Part shown: positions 38,600 through 49,500 of the stretch, in pieces | Position numbering within the stretch: position 1 is the stretch's first letter | Layout of the letters: every line of letters begins with the position of its first letter | Notes under the pieces: generated by a model | The model's database searches: none | The model's input: the letters and a program-made list of their open reading frames with translations, nothing else | What the model was told of the DNA's origin: nothing | Made by a program: the position numbers and the translations under genes | Assembly: GCF_013282725.1 (NCBI RefSeq) | Contig: NZ_CP054043.1 | Coordinates: forward strand, 2,294,001 to 2,358,000 | DNA length: 64,000 nucleotides | From: Yersinia mollaretii ATCC 43969 | GTDB taxonomy: Bacteria > Pseudomonadota > Gammaproteobacteria > Enterobacterales > Enterobacteriaceae | Direction of reading: 5' to 3'

Positions 38600-40060
38600 T
38601 TATGCGCGTTCTGGAATCGCTTTCAACAGCGCAGTCAGCAGCTGCCAATATTGACCCACGCTCTCAATATGAACCTGCTCATCCGGTGAATGCGGGCCGG
38701 TCATGGTTGGCCCAATCGACACCATATCCATATCTGGGTAAGGTTTTTTGAACAAACCACACTCTAAACCGGCATGGATGACCATGATATTCGGTGTCTT
38801 GTTAAATAACTTTTGGTAGGTTTCCCGCACCAATGCCATCACTGGTGAGCTAGGATCTGGCTGCCATCCTGGGTAGCCGCCTTTTGGCGAGGTTTTAGCG
38901 CCCGCCAACTCACCCACTGCCGTCAGCATGCTTACCACGTAATCTTTACCGCTGTCGATCAGAGAGCGAATCAGGCAAATGATCTCTGCTTCATTCTCAT
39001 TCATGGTCACCACACCCACATTCAGTGAGGTTTCTACCACGCCTTTCACGGCATCGCTCATGCGAATTACCCCGTTTGGCGTCGCATTTAAGAGTGCCAC
39101 CAAACGCTGTTGGGTCTCTTTTGTCAGGGCTTTTGCATCGGTAGTGACGGGTTCCAGCACCACAGTCAGATTTTTTTCCACTGCGGACAATTCGTTTTTC
39201 AACGTCGCCAGATAATCTTGGCTCAAGCTTTTCAGCTGATCGACTTTATCTGCGGCGATGGCTAGCGTCACAGAGCCTTCACGAGGGATGGCGTTACGCA
39301 ATGTGCCACCATTCAGATCCAATACTCGCAAGTCTAAATCTTTTGCCTGCTCAAACAGGAAGCGGGCCAGCAGCTTGTTGGCATTGCCTAAACCTAAATG
39401 GATATCCGCGCCAGAGTGACCGCCCTTCAGGCCCTTTAAGGTCAGTTTCAGGGTTTGATAACCCGCAGGAACTGCTTCGCGCTTCAGCGCCAACGTCGTA
39501 ATGAAATCAATACCACCGGCGCAACCCATATAGATTTCGCCCTCCTGCTCGGAGTCGGTGTTGATCAGAATATCGGCTTTCAGCCAGTTAGGTTGCAGGC
39601 CGAATGCGCCATCCATCCCCGCTTCTTCTGTCATGGTCAGCAGCACTTCCAGTGGACCATGCTCGACGCTATCGTCAGACAATACTGCCAGCGCAGAGGC
39701 CATACCAATACCGTTATCAGCCCCTAATGTGGTGCCACGGGCTTTAACCCATTCACCATCGATATAAGGTTGGATAGGGTCTTTGGTGAAGTCATGTACC
39801 GTATCATTATTCTTCTGTGGAACCATATCCAAATGGGCTTGCAGTGCAACGGGCTTACGGTTCTCCATCCCTTTGGTAGCAGGCTTACGCAGCAGGATAT
39901 TACCGACTTGATCACGCTCGGCATGCAGACCTTTTTCTTTGGCCCACGTCATAATATGCTGCGCTAGCGCTTCTTCATGGTAAGACGGGTGTGGAATTGA
40001 GCAGATTTTTGCGAAAATATCCCACAACGGCTGAGGCGAAAGTTGAGACAGTTCAGACAC
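38600..40060 (-). CDS. pepD: Aminoacyl-histidine dipeptidase (carnosinase, peptidase D)
   Basis: Cytosolic M20-family zinc dipeptidase that cleaves Xaa-His and other unblocked dipeptides. 486 residues. Di-zinc ligands and catalytic residues are visible: H76 and D78 in LQAHLDMVPQ, bridging D115 in GADNGIGMA, E145-E146 in MTEEAGMDGA, D169 in NTDSEQ, and the C-terminal histidine in MTGPHSPDEQ. It is divergent from gpt and convergent with dinB, as in the E. coli region. Confidence 0.96.
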   Translation of the reverse strand: MSELSQLSPQPLWDIFAKICSIPHPSYHEEALAQHIMTWAKEKGLHAERDQVGNILLRKPATKGMENRKPVALQAHLDMVPQKNNDTVHDFTKDPIQPYIDGEWVKARGTTLGADNGIGMASALAVLSDDSVEHGPLEVLLTMTEEAGMDGAFGLQPNWLKADILINTDSEQEGEIYMGCAGGIDFITTLALKREAVPAGYQTLKLTLKGLKGGHSGADIHLGLGNANKLLARFLFEQAKDLDLRVLDLNGGTLRNAIPREGSVTLAIAADKVDQLKSLSQDYLATLKNELSAVEKNLTVVLEPVTTDAKALTKETQQRLVALLNATPNGVIRMSDAVKGVVETSLNVGVVTMNENEAEIICLIRSLIDSGKDYVVSMLTAVGELAGAKTSPKGGYPGWQPDPSSPVMALVRETYQKLFNKTPNIMVIHAGLECGLFKKPYPDMDMVSIGPTMTGPHSPDEQVHIESVGQYWQLLTALLKAIPERA

Positions 40061-40367
40061 TGTAAGTCTCCTGTAATAGCATTCTCATCTTGGCAACCTC
40101 GTAATGGAGATGCCAGAGACGCTATTGGGTTGATGACTAAAGATTTTAGGGGTGGTGACACACCGCCATCAAGATGGCGAGATAGTTTGAGAATATCACT
40201 TTCATTGGCATTGCGCGCGTATCGCCGCACAATTACCGCATCCGATCCGATTAATTAGCCAGATAATTGCTGGTTTTTATCCGGCTGGCTCACTATAATC
40301 TCGCGCAACCTTTTTTCCCCTTCTGATACATGGCAAGCCACTTCTAGACTGGCTGGGATTACATTTT
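40061..40367. promoter_or_regulatory. pepD / gpt divergent intergenic region
   Basis: 307 bp with no gene. It must hold both promoters. CGCGCAACCTTTTTTCCCC near 40303 faintly resembles one half of a PurR site, too weak to call. Nothing else of note. Confidence 0.3.
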
Positions 40368-40826
40368 ATGAGCGAAAAATACGTCGTTACCTGGGATATG
40401 TTGCAAATTCACGCCCGCAAACTGGCACAGCGTTTACTGCCAGCCGAGCAATGGAAAGGTATCATCGCGGTGAGCCGTGGTGGGTTAGTACCGGCTGGTA
40501 TTCTGGCGCGTGAGCTGGGTATTCGTTATGTAGACACCGTATGCATTTCTAGCTATGACCATGATAATCAACGTGATCTTAAAGTCTTAAAGCGTGCTGA
40601 AGGCGATGGCGAAGGCTTTATCGTGATTGATGATTTGGTGGATACCGGTGGCACCGCGAAAGCCATTCGCGATATGTATCCGAAAGCACACTTTGTGACT
40701 ATCTTCGCCAAACCGGCTGGCCGCCCATTAGTTGATGACTATGTAGTTGATATCCCTCAGGACACATGGATTGAACAACCATGGGATATGGCGGTGACTT
40801 TTGTTGCCCCTTTAAGCGGTAAATAA
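40368..40826 (+). CDS. gpt: Xanthine-guanine phosphoribosyltransferase
   Basis: Purine salvage enzyme that converts xanthine, guanine and, less well, hypoxanthine with PRPP to the nucleotides; peripheral to the inner membrane in E. coli. 152 residues, the exact family length. The PRPP-binding motif [16 protein letters not shown] (about residues 85-100) and [17 protein letters not shown] are diagnostic. The first gene of a plus-strand series gpt-frsA-crl-proB-proA. Confidence 0.97.
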   Translation: MSEKYVVTWDMLQIHARKLAQRLLPAEQWKGIIAVSRGGLVPAGILARELGIRYVDTVCISSYDHDNQRDLKVLKRAEGDGEGFIVIDDLVDTGGTAKAIRDMYPKAHFVTIFAKPAGRPLVDDYVVDIPQDTWIEQPWDMAVTFVAPLSGK

Positions 40827-40840
40827 TTTAGCTGACTTTA

Positions 40841-40873
40841 AACGCTCGGTATTGACCGGGCGTTCCATTTTCC
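40841..40873 (+). terminator. Weak terminator after gpt
   Basis: AACGCTCGG-loop-CCGGGCGTT with one mismatch, followed by CCATTTTCC, 15 bp after gpt. Confidence 0.55.
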
Positions 40874-40951
40874 TCGCAGTATGAGTACACTGACTCCATC
40901 TGAGCAGCCCTTACCGGGCCTGATTCACGGCTTATGGAGGCTATTGTTACC

Positions 40952-42199
40952 ATGGCACAAGCCAACCTTTCTGAAATTCTGTTCAAACCCAAATTTAAGC
41001 ATCCTGAAACCTCGACGTTAGTCCGGCATGCCCATTGCAATCATCCTATGAGTGTTCATTCAGCACTGGATGGTGATACCGCTAGCCACTGGTATCGCAT
41101 GATAAACCGCCTCATCTGGACTTGGCGTGGTGTCGATCCACTTGAAATAGAAGAAGTCTTATCGCGGATTGCCTGTTCAAAGGCGGAGCATAGCGATAAC
41201 GAACTGCTGGATACCGTGGTGGGTTATCGTAATGGTAACTGGATTTATGAGTGGGCCCATCAAGCGATGCAGTGGCAGCAAAAAGCGATGGAAGAAGCTG
41301 ATCCGGTGAATGCGGGTCAATATTGGTTAAACGCGGCCAATCTTTACAGCATCGCCAGTTACCCGCACTTAAAAGGTGATGAGCTGGCCGAGCAAGTCGA
41401 AGTGCTGTCAAATCGTGCCTATGAAGCTGCCGCTGAGCACTTGCTCTACACATTGAAAAAGCTCGATTTCACGATTTCCGATGGTGGCACACTCTCTGGC
41501 TTCCTGCATATGCCAACGGTGGGCAGTGCGCCATTCCCAACGGTACTGATATGCGGTGGGCTGGATACCCTACAAGGGGATTACCACCGCTTATTCCGCG
41601 ACTATCTGGCCCCAAAAGGGATCGCCATGTTGACCATCGACATGCCATCCGTAGGGGCATCATCCCGCTGGAAATTAACGCAAGATACCAGTTATCTGCA
41701 CCAACAAGTGTTGCAGGCATTGCCGAATATTCCTTGGGTTGATCATCAGCGAGTCACTGTTTTCGGCTTACGTTTTGGTGCCAATGTGGCAGTGCGCTTA
41801 GGTTATCTTGAGCCTCAGCGGGTCCGCGCAGTGGCTTGCCTTGGGCCGATTGTTCACCATCTTTTGTGCAACAGCGATAGCCAGCGCAAAGTGCCGGACA
41901 TGTATATGGATGTGATGGCCAGTCGCTTGGGCATGGCAGATGCGTCGGATGAGACACTGAAAACAGAAATGAACCGCTACTCCCTGAAAACACAGGGGTT
42001 GTTGGGACGGCGCTGCCAAACGCCCATGCTGGCAGGCTTCTGGGAAAATGATCCCTTCAGCCCGAAAGAGGAGTCGAAACTCATCTGTTCTTCCTCCGCT
42101 GATGGCAAGTTATTGGCTATACCATCTACACCACTGTATGACAATTTCCATCGCGCATTATTGCAAACCAGCGAATGGTTAGAAGATAAAATGCGTTAA
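40952..42199 (+). CDS. frsA: Fermentation-respiration switch protein FrsA (YafA)
   Basis: Alpha/beta-hydrolase-fold protein that binds unphosphorylated enzyme IIA-Glc and affects the balance of respiration and fermentation in E. coli; its catalytic role is disputed. 415 residues from the ATG at 40952 ([15 protein letters not shown]), which has GGAGG eleven bases upstream and matches the family N-terminus; an ATG at 40934 is inside that ribosome site. The nucleophile elbow reads [10 protein letters not shown], with arginine where hydrolases have serine, as in other FrsA proteins. Confidence 0.93.
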   Translation: MAQANLSEILFKPKFKHPETSTLVRHAHCNHPMSVHSALDGDTASHWYRMINRLIWTWRGVDPLEIEEVLSRIACSKAEHSDNELLDTVVGYRNGNWIYEWAHQAMQWQQKAMEEADPVNAGQYWLNAANLYSIASYPHLKGDELAEQVEVLSNRAYEAAAEHLLYTLKKLDFTISDGGTLSGFLHMPTVGSAPFPTVLICGGLDTLQGDYHRLFRDYLAPKGIAMLTIDMPSVGASSRWKLTQDTSYLHQQVLQALPNIPWVDHQRVTVFGLRFGANVAVRLGYLEPQRVRAVACLGPIVHHLLCNSDSQRKVPDMYMDVMASRLGMADASDETLKTEMNRYSLKTQGLLGRRCQTPMLAGFWENDPFSPKEESKLICSSSADGKLLAIPSTPLYDNFHRALLQTSEWLEDKMR

Positions 42200-42258
42200 T
42201 GAGTTGCTAATTTTTAACAGTTTGCTAAAAAGGTGCGTCTACATAAGGAGATTTAAGA

Positions 42259-42660
42259 ATGACGTCAACCAGTGCTCATCCTAAAAGCAAGCTTATGAAA
42301 CGTTTTGCAGCTTTGGGGCCATACCTACGTGAAGGGCAGTGCCAGAATGACCGTTTTTTCTTTGACTGTTTAGCTGTTTGCGTCAATGTAAAGCTTGCTC
42401 CAGAGAAGCGTGAGTTCTGGGGGTGGTGGATAGAGCTGGAGCCAGCGGCAGACCACTTCACCTATGTTTACCAGTTTGGCCTGTTTAACAAAGAGGGCAG
42501 TTGGAAGGCGGAAAACATTAAAGATCCTGAAGTACAAGAGAAGTTGGAGACCACATTGCGTGGTTTTCATAAGCGTCTAGCCGAAATGCTGACCTCTATT
42601 GAGATGAAATTGGTGCCAGCGCAAGATTTTAGCGAACAGCCAGTTAAGTTATCCGCGTAA
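42259..42660 (+). CDS. crl: Sigma factor-binding protein Crl
   Basis: Small cytosolic protein that binds sigma-S and promotes its assembly with core RNA polymerase, boosting stationary-phase and curli-type genes. 133 residues. The conserved core [18 protein letters not shown] (about 18-35) and [11 protein letters not shown] (about 54-64) identify it. AAGGAGATTTA gives a strong ribosome site. Followed by a perfect inverted repeat before proB; phoE, which lies here in E. coli, is absent. Confidence 0.95.
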   Translation: MTSTSAHPKSKLMKRFAALGPYLREGQCQNDRFFFDCLAVCVNVKLAPEKREFWGWWIELEPAADHFTYVYQFGLFNKEGSWKAENIKDPEVQEKLETTLRGFHKRLAEMLTSIEMKLVPAQDFSEQPVKLSA

Positions 42661-42691
42661 GAGTTGAGTTGTTACTCCCTAATTAAGAAGC

Positions 42692-42727
42692 ATATTCCCC
42701 CTTTTAGCACAATAAAAGGGGGAATAT
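42692..42727. repeat. Perfect 15-bp inverted repeat between crl and proB
   Basis: ATATTCCCCCTTTTA and TAAAAGGGGGAATAT flank a six-base loop (GCACAA). The RNA stem would be very stable, but no T-run follows it, so it is not a standard terminator. It lies 31 bp after crl and 90 bp before proB. Confidence 0.75.
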
Positions 42728-42816
42728 ATGGCTATGCCTGTTGGCATAATGCTTCGCGCCTGCTACAAAGTTCCCTCTATCATCTCTTTTTTATTTATCC
42801 AAACGGCAGAAAAATT

Positions 42817-43920
42817 ATGAGTGGCAGCCAGACATTGGTTGTGAAATTGGGGACGAGTGTACTGACGGGCGGCTCCCGTCGTCTTAACCGTGCCCATATT
42901 GTTGAACTGGTGCGCCAATGCGCCCAGCAACACGCCAAAGGTCATCGTATTGTTATTGTTACCTCCGGGGCGATTGCTGCCGGACGTGAACACTTGGGTT
43001 ACCCGGAATTACCCGCCACCATTGCATCGAAGCAACTGCTGGCCGCCGTCGGGCAAAGTCGGCTGATTCAGCTCTGGGAGCAGCTATTTTCTATCTATGG
43101 CATTCATGTGGGCCAGATGCTGCTGACCCGTGCTGATTTAGAAGATCGTGAGCGTTTTTTGAATGCTCGCGACACCATGAACGCTTTGCTGGATAATCGC
43201 ATCGTTCCTGTCATCAATGAGAATGATGCCGTCGCCACCGCTGAAATCAAAGTGGGCGACAACGACAATCTCTCCGCGCTGGCAGCGATTTTGGCGGGGG
43301 CGGATAAGTTGCTGTTACTGACCGATCAAGCGGGCTTATACACCGCCGATCCTCGCAACAACCCAGAAGCAGAGCTGATTCGCGAAGTGCATGGTATTGA
43401 TGATGCTTTGCGCGAGATTGCGGGCGACAGTGTTTCGGGCCTTGGAACCGGGGGGATGGCAACCAAACTGCAAGCTGCCGATGTTGCCTGTCGCGCAGGG
43501 ATTGATGTGGTGATTGCGGCAGGGAGTCAGGTCGGTGTGATTGCAGATGTGATTGATGGCACCCCCGTCGGCACCCGCTTCCACTCACTGGAAACCCCGC
43601 TGGAAAACCGCAAACGCTGGATTTTTGGTGCGCCACCGGCGGGCGAAATTACCGTCGATGACGGCGCTGTCTCTGCCATTATGGAGCGGGGAAGTTCGCT
43701 ATTGCCAAAAGGGATTCGCAGCGTCAAAGGGGACTTCTCCCGTGGTGAAGTGATCCGCATCCGTAACCTCAGTGGGCGGGATTTGGCCCACGGCGTTTCA
43801 CGTTATAACAGTGACGCCTTGCGCCTGCTAGCGGGTCACCACTCGCAACAAATCAGTGAAATCCTCGGCTATGAATACGGCCCAGTGGCTGTTCACCGTG
43901 ACGATATGATTGTCAGTTAA
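42817..43920 (+). CDS. proB: Glutamate 5-kinase
   Basis: First enzyme of proline biosynthesis: phosphorylates glutamate and is feedback-inhibited by proline. 367 residues from [16 protein letters not shown] at 42817; the open frame runs 51 codons upstream, across the inverted repeat, with no homology. Amino-acid-kinase domain features include [14 protein letters not shown] and [20 protein letters not shown], with a C-terminal PUA domain (about 275-367). It is followed by proA after 9 bp. Confidence 0.97.
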   Translation: MSGSQTLVVKLGTSVLTGGSRRLNRAHIVELVRQCAQQHAKGHRIVIVTSGAIAAGREHLGYPELPATIASKQLLAAVGQSRLIQLWEQLFSIYGIHVGQMLLTRADLEDRERFLNARDTMNALLDNRIVPVINENDAVATAEIKVGDNDNLSALAAILAGADKLLLLTDQAGLYTADPRNNPEAELIREVHGIDDALREIAGDSVSGLGTGGMATKLQAADVACRAGIDVVIAAGSQVGVIADVIDGTPVGTRFHSLETPLENRKRWIFGAPPAGEITVDDGAVSAIMERGSSLLPKGIRSVKGDFSRGEVIRIRNLSGRDLAHGVSRYNSDALRLLAGHHSQQISEILGYEYGPVAVHRDDMIVS

Positions 43921-43929
43921 GGAGCAAGC

Positions 43930-45189
43930 ATGAGCATGCTGGAACAGATGGGGAAGGCCGCCAAACAAGCCTCCTGGCAATTGGCGATGCTAAGCACGGC
44001 CAAAAAGAATCAGGCACTCGCGGTCATTGCAAACCTGCTGGAGTCTGAAAGTCAGGCCATCTTGCAGGCCAATGAACAAGACATGAAAGCTGCCCGTGAC
44101 AGTGGCATGAGTGAAGCGCTGCTCGATCGGTTGTTATTATCGCCCGCGCGATTAGCCGCCATTGCTAATGATGTACGCCAGGTATGCCGCCTGAATGACC
44201 CTGTGGGCCGGGTGATTGATGGTAGCCTGCTCGACAGCGGCTTAAAACTCGAACGCCGCCGTGTGCCACTGGGGGTGATTGGTGTCATTTATGAGGCCCG
44301 CCCTAATGTCACCATTGATGTGGCCAGCTTATGCCTGAAGACCGGCAATGCGGTCATTTTGCGCGGTGGTAAAGAGACGCATCACACCAATCAGGCGACG
44401 GTGAAAGTGATCCAACAGGCGCTGGAGCAGTGCGGTTTACCCGCAGCAGCAGTGCAGGCGATTGAAAGTCCCGATCGCGAGTTGGTGAATGAATTGCTGC
44501 GGATGGATCGCTATGTCGATATGTTGATTCCCCGTGGTGGTGCGGGTTTACATAAATTGTGCCGCGAGCAGTCAACCATTCCAGTGATTACTGGTGGAAT
44601 CGGTGTTTGCCACACTTTTGTCGATGAAAGCGCAGACATTGAGAAAGCACTGTTGGTCATTGAAAACGCAAAAATTCAGCGGCCAAGCGCCTGTAACTCA
44701 CTGGAAACGCTGCTGGTTCATCAGGCCATCGCCGAAAGCTTCCTGCCCGTATTGAGCGCCAGAATGCATGCTTTTGGTGTGACACTGCACGCCAGCCCGC
44801 AAGCCATGCCGTATCTGGCAGAAGGTCAGGCTAAAGTGGTGGCGGTGGAGGCGGCAGATTATGATGACGAATGGTTATCACTGGATCTGAATGTGGACAT
44901 CGTGGCTGATATTGATGCCGCCATTAGTCACATCCGTGAACACGGCACCAGCCACTCCGACGCTATTTTGACGCGCTCACTCAGCAGTGCCGAACATTTT
45001 GTCCGTGCGGTAGACTCCTCAGCGGTCTATGTGAATGCCAGTACGCGCTTCACCGATGGGGGGCAATTTGGTTTGGGGGCAGAGGTGGCTGTCAGCACAC
45101 AAAAACTCCATGCGCGCGGCCCTATGGGGTTGGATGCATTAACCACCTATAAGTGGATTGGCTACGGTGACGATTTAGTCCGTAACTGA
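43930..45189 (+). CDS. proA: Gamma-glutamyl phosphate reductase
   Basis: Second enzyme of proline biosynthesis; reduces gamma-glutamyl phosphate with NADPH to glutamate semialdehyde. 419 residues of the aldehyde dehydrogenase superfamily. The catalytic cysteine is in [15 protein letters not shown], with [16 protein letters not shown] and [20 protein letters not shown] as further signatures. It forms an operon with proB and ends in a clear terminator. The thrW tRNA gene that follows proA in E. coli was not seen. Confidence 0.97.
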   Translation: MSMLEQMGKAAKQASWQLAMLSTAKKNQALAVIANLLESESQAILQANEQDMKAARDSGMSEALLDRLLLSPARLAAIANDVRQVCRLNDPVGRVIDGSLLDSGLKLERRRVPLGVIGVIYEARPNVTIDVASLCLKTGNAVILRGGKETHHTNQATVKVIQQALEQCGLPAAAVQAIESPDRELVNELLRMDRYVDMLIPRGGAGLHKLCREQSTIPVITGGIGVCHTFVDESADIEKALLVIENAKIQRPSACNSLETLLVHQAIAESFLPVLSARMHAFGVTLHASPQAMPYLAEGQAKVVAVEAADYDDEWLSLDLNVDIVADIDAAISHIREHGTSHSDAILTRSLSSAEHFVRAVDSSAVYVNASTRFTDGGQFGLGAEVAVSTQKLHARGPMGLDALTTYKWIGYGDDLVRN

Positions 45190-45216
45190 TTAACTGCCAA
45201 TAATGGCGTGGGTATT

Positions 45217-45255
45217 AAAGCGATATTGGGCCTATGCCAATGTCGCTTTATTTTT
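45217..45255 (+). terminator. Terminator of proBA
   Basis: AAAGCGA ... TCGCTTT with an inner TATTGG/CCAATG extension, followed by ATTTTTA, 28 bp after proA. Confidence 0.85.
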
Positions 45256-45392
45256 ATGCCTATTTTAGTTTCGTAGAAATATAAAATAATCACTAAAGTC
45301 ATTTTATCACCTGCCGATAACTAACCTGTTATCTATATGCTTATTAATTATCTCGGTAGCTAGAGTGATAAATTAAAGATGGGGAATGGCAG

Positions 45393-46142
45393 GTGAGCGA
45401 AGCGTCGAAAGAAAATTTTATCAAAACGAATAAATTAGCAATCTGTGCAATTCTTCGCGATTTAAAGAAGAATGATACTGCCGTGATGGTGACACATGCG
45501 CGCGGGCAATTTATTAGCCGTATTCTGGATGTGGTACCCGAAACCAATCAGTTTATTTTTGATTTTGGCAGCGTAGGACATGAAAACATTTCAGCCCTTG
45601 CTGCTAATCAAATAACGATTATTGCGGAACCTACCGGTGCGAAAATCGAGTTTACCTGCAATCCATTGAAAGAAATAAAGTATCTGTCACTGCCCGCTTT
45701 TAGTACCGCCCTCCCTGATCAGCTCTATTTCATCCAGCGCCGGGAGTATTTTCGTGTCAACATTCCGCAGTGGCCCGCTTATTATTGCTCTGGGAAATTC
45801 GTTGATGGCACCCCCTTTTCCTATACGCTAGCCGATATCTCCTTGGGCGGGATGGGGTTATATGCCGCGAAAGGCAGTGAGTTCCCTCTGCAAGGATGTG
45901 GCATTCTGCGTGATGTCTCGGTTGATTTATGTGGTTTTGGTATTTTTAAACTGGATCTGCAATTTATCCGAGCCATTGATAAGCAGGTGGTCAATAACAA
46001 AGGTGAAACACTCACAGTGCAACGCCTGAGTTTTAAATTCCCTCGCTTAAGCCCCATTCAGGAGAAAGGATTGCAACGCGCCATTTTTGAGCTGGAAAAG
46101 CAGCAAACTGCCAAGGCGCGAAAATTTCAGGACAGTATTTAG
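45393..46142 (+). CDS. ycgR: Cyclic-di-GMP receptor YcgR (flagellar brake, PilZ)
   Basis: Two-domain c-di-GMP effector that in E. coli and Salmonella binds the flagellar motor and slows swimming. 249 residues. The N-terminal YcgR domain (about 12-105) is followed by a PilZ domain with the two ligand motifs intact: R117-E-Y-F-R121 and D148-I-S-L-G-G153. The start is a GTG after GGGGAA. It sits alone between proBA and the giant glucan synthase gene, a position not occupied by this gene in E. coli. Confidence 0.88.
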   Translation: MSEASKENFIKTNKLAICAILRDLKKNDTAVMVTHARGQFISRILDVVPETNQFIFDFGSVGHENISALAANQITIIAEPTGAKIEFTCNPLKEIKYLSLPAFSTALPDQLYFIQRREYFRVNIPQWPAYYCSGKFVDGTPFSYTLADISLGGMGLYAAKGSEFPLQGCGILRDVSVDLCGFGIFKLDLQFIRAIDKQVVNNKGETLTVQRLSFKFPRLSPIQEKGLQRAIFELEKQQTAKARKFQDSI

Positions 46143-46503
46143 TTTTTGGTACGATGAGTGATGACCTGTGGCTGATGTAATAGTGCATTGGCAGCAGGTA
46201 TCCTATTTTTCTGACTGGCTATCGCCACCACCCACAGATATTTCCCCCTTCTGGTATGGCCTGATCCCTAATTTCATTTTTGGACTATAGTTAATCCTAT
46301 TCAGCTTTCTTGCTGCGCTACGTTTATTGCGTATTGTCAGCCTTTATTTGCTTCTTTTTATGACTGAAGGCTTTGGTGCATCAGTCTGTTGCTTTCCACC
46401 TTCATTCAGCCATTTTGACAGCACTCCGCCTGTCAGAACATTTTCTGCGCCCTATCACGCGGCTCGTCAGGCTCAGGACGTTCACCTGTTCGGAAAGGTA
46501 GCT
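46143..46503. promoter_or_regulatory. Leader region of the glucan synthase gene
   Basis: 361 bp between ycgR and the synthase. The open frame of the synthase extends back to 46327, but these 59 codons do not look like a real N-terminus. A TATAGT near 46286 could be a -10 element. No terminator for ycgR and no small gene were recognised. Confidence 0.3.
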
Positions 46504-49500
46504 ATGAAATCAATTATCAACACTATTCTTGGATCACGAACGACAAGCAACCTCTGGCATGATTCTGCCCCGGTAAGGGAGGAGTTATTCAGTGTCGAGC
46601 GGTTGGAGCAACATGCTGAAAGTTTAGCCAAAGCACAATCGATCACGGACCATCCCCCACGGGTCTCCACACTGCATTCCCGCCTCAATGATAACGCCGA
46701 TACCTTGCTGGCCGCCTATCGGGCCAGCGCAGCAGAGCTGGAAAAGGGCCATGCGGTTGTGCCTGCGGCTGAATGGCTGCTGGATAATTATCATCTGGTT
46801 GAGGAGCAAATCCGCGAAATCCGGGATGACCTACCACCGGGTTACTATCGCCAGTTACCGAAACTGGCTGATGGCCCCTTTGCCGGTTATCCACGGGTGT
46901 TTGGCATGACTTGGGCCTTTGTGGCGCACACTGACAGCCATCTGGACCCCGATGTTTTGTGCCGTTTTATTATGGCCTATCAGCGTGTCCAGCCGCTGAC
47001 TATCGGCGAACTCTGGGCGGTCGCGATTACACTGCGCATCGTGCTGATAGAGAATTTACGTCGTCTGGCGGATCAGATAACCCAAGGGCGCAAAGCCCGC
47101 GCAGATGCTGAAGCACTGGCGAATCGCTTATTGGCGAGCGGGGAGAGCCGCTTTGCGCTGGAGTCCGATATTGCCATGCGCTCAACTGAGCCGCTATCGG
47201 AGCCATTTGCGGCTCACTTGGCAAAGCGATTACGGGATCAAGATCCGCGCACCACGCCCGCGCTGGGGTGGCTGGAAGATCGCCTGAAGCTACAAGGGTT
47301 ATCCGTCAGCGAAGTCGTGCAACATGCCCAATTGCGCCAAGGGACATCGAATGTCTCGATACGCAATGTGATTACCAGCATGCGGTTGATCTCAGATATC
47401 GACTGGGCGGATCTGTTTGAGAGCGTCAGTCTGGTGGATGCCTGCTTACGGCAAGGGAGCGCCTTTGCCAGCATGGATTTTCAAACCCGCAATCTCTACC
47501 GCAGCGCCATCGAACAGTTGTGTCGTGGTTCCACCTTCACTGAACTGGAGATTGCCAATCTCGCCTTGCAAGCGGCGCAGGATGCCGCCAGCAGCGCCGA
47601 ACCGGAGGAGGTTGAGCGCTGTCGTGACCCCGGTTATCACTTAATTGGTGCCGGGCGGCGTGAATTGGAGAGTCAACTCAGATTTAGCCCCTCAATGCGT
47701 CAATGGTTTAGCCGCATGAGTATCCGCCTTGGGGTGGGCGGCTATATGGGGGCGATTTTACTGGTTACCGCGGGATTGCTGGCATTGGCACTGTGGGCTA
47801 TCTCCTTTCCCGGTCTGGCGATCGGCTGGTGGGTGGCATTTGCCGTCATCGGATTTATCCCGCTAACAGAAGTGGCGACAGCGCTAGTGAACCGCGTTAT
47901 CACTTGGAGCTTTGGTGCCACGATTTTACCGGGGCTGTCGCTGACCGACGAGATCCCTGATACCCTGCGGACACTGGTGGTGGTGCCCACCTTACTCACT
48001 GGCAAAGCGGATTTACTCGAGCAAATCGAGCAGTTGGAAGTTCACCATCTCTCCGGCATGACTGGCTCTCTGACCTTTGCTCTGCTACTGGATGGCGTCG
48101 ATGCGGATCAGCAAGTTTTACCGAGTGATGGCCCACTGTTGGCGCTAGCCGATGAGGCCATTGCGCGGCTGAATCAGCAGTATGGCCCCGGCCCAACAGG
48201 CCCACGCTTTCTGTTGCTCTACCGTCAGCGGAGGTTCAATGAGAGTGAAAACTGCTGGATGGGCTGGGAGCGCAAGCGGGGCAAGCTGCATGAGCTTAAC
48301 CGCCTGTTACGTGGTGCAACCGACACCTCCTTTACCCCGGCTGCCGCTGGTGAACCGCAGGTGCCAACGGACGTGCGCTATGTGATCACGTTGGATGCCG
48401 ATACCCGTCTACCGCGAGATGCGGCCCGACGATTGATTGGCAAAATGGCCCATCCGCTTAATCAGCCTCGCTTTAGTGAGGATCAGCAGCGGGTCATTGA
48501 GGGGTACGGCATTCTTCAGCCGCGAGTGACATTGGCGTTGCCAATGGGTAAAGGCGGATCATTGTACCAACGGATATTTTCTGGCCCCGGTGGTATCGAC
48601 CCTTATGCGGCAGCCGTTTCGGATGTTTATCAGGATCTCTTCGGTGAAGGCTCTTATACCGGCAAAGGGATTTATGATGTTGATGCCTTTGAAGCCGCGC
48701 TGGCGGGCAGGGTGCCGGAAAACACCTTACTCAGTCATGACCTGTTCGAGGGAATTTTTGCCCGTGCCGGATTAGCCTCGGATATTGAGGTGGTCGAAGA
48801 GTCTCCGGCCCGCTATGACGTGGTGAGTAAGCGCCAACACCGCTGGACCCGAGGTGATTGGCAATTACTGCGCTGGGTGTTCAAAAGCAACAACACGGGC
48901 AAGGGTATCCCGCCGTTGGGCCGGTGGAAAATGATGGATAACCTGAGGCGCTCACTGGTTGCGCCTTTTTCGCTGTTGTTGCTGGGGATGAGTTGGGTAT
49001 TACCTCTGCCCGCCGCGTGGGTCGGCGTGCTACTGGTGATAGTATTGACGGCGCTGCCTTCATTCTTGCCGGTTCTGTTCTCATTATGGCCTGCTCATAA
49101 TACTCGGCTGAGTCACCATTTACGCTCCTTATCAGACGATGCCAAACGGGCGGGAAGTCAGACACTCCTTTCGCTGATTTTTTTGGCCGACCACGCATGG
49201 CAAATGGGGGATGCCATTGGCCGCACACTGATTCGGATCGGTATTACTCATCGCCATTTACTGGAGTGGACGACGGCGGCCCAATCGGCAGGTCAACCCC
49301 GCCCCGGTCTGCCCGGTTTCTATCGCCATATGGCCGGAGGGACGCTACTCGGCTTGCTGCTGGCGGCCATTGCGCTAACCCTGTCTCCCCCAGCGTGGCC
49401 GCTGATTCTCCCCTTTGCCACACTCTGGTTTTTCGCGCCAGCGATAGCATTGTGGGTCAGCCGCGCCCATCCGGTGGTTCAGCATAAACCGATGACGGTG

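Noticed and set aside
40300..40322. PurR operator upstream of gpt
   Set aside because: Only a rough half-site match; below what would be expected to stand out by chance in AT/GC-mixed DNA.
42692..42727. Rho-independent terminator for crl
   Set aside because: The stem is perfect, but neither side has the required T-run; reported as an inverted repeat instead.
45190..45392. A tRNA gene (thrW) or prophage attachment site after proA, as in E. coli
   Set aside because: I saw no cloverleaf or T-loop consensus there, only the proBA terminator, and no integrase or phage genes.
46327..46503. 59-codon N-terminal extension of the glucan synthase
   Set aside because: No ribosome site at 46327 and a cysteine/proline-rich sequence unlike the family; the ATG at 46504 has AAAGG.
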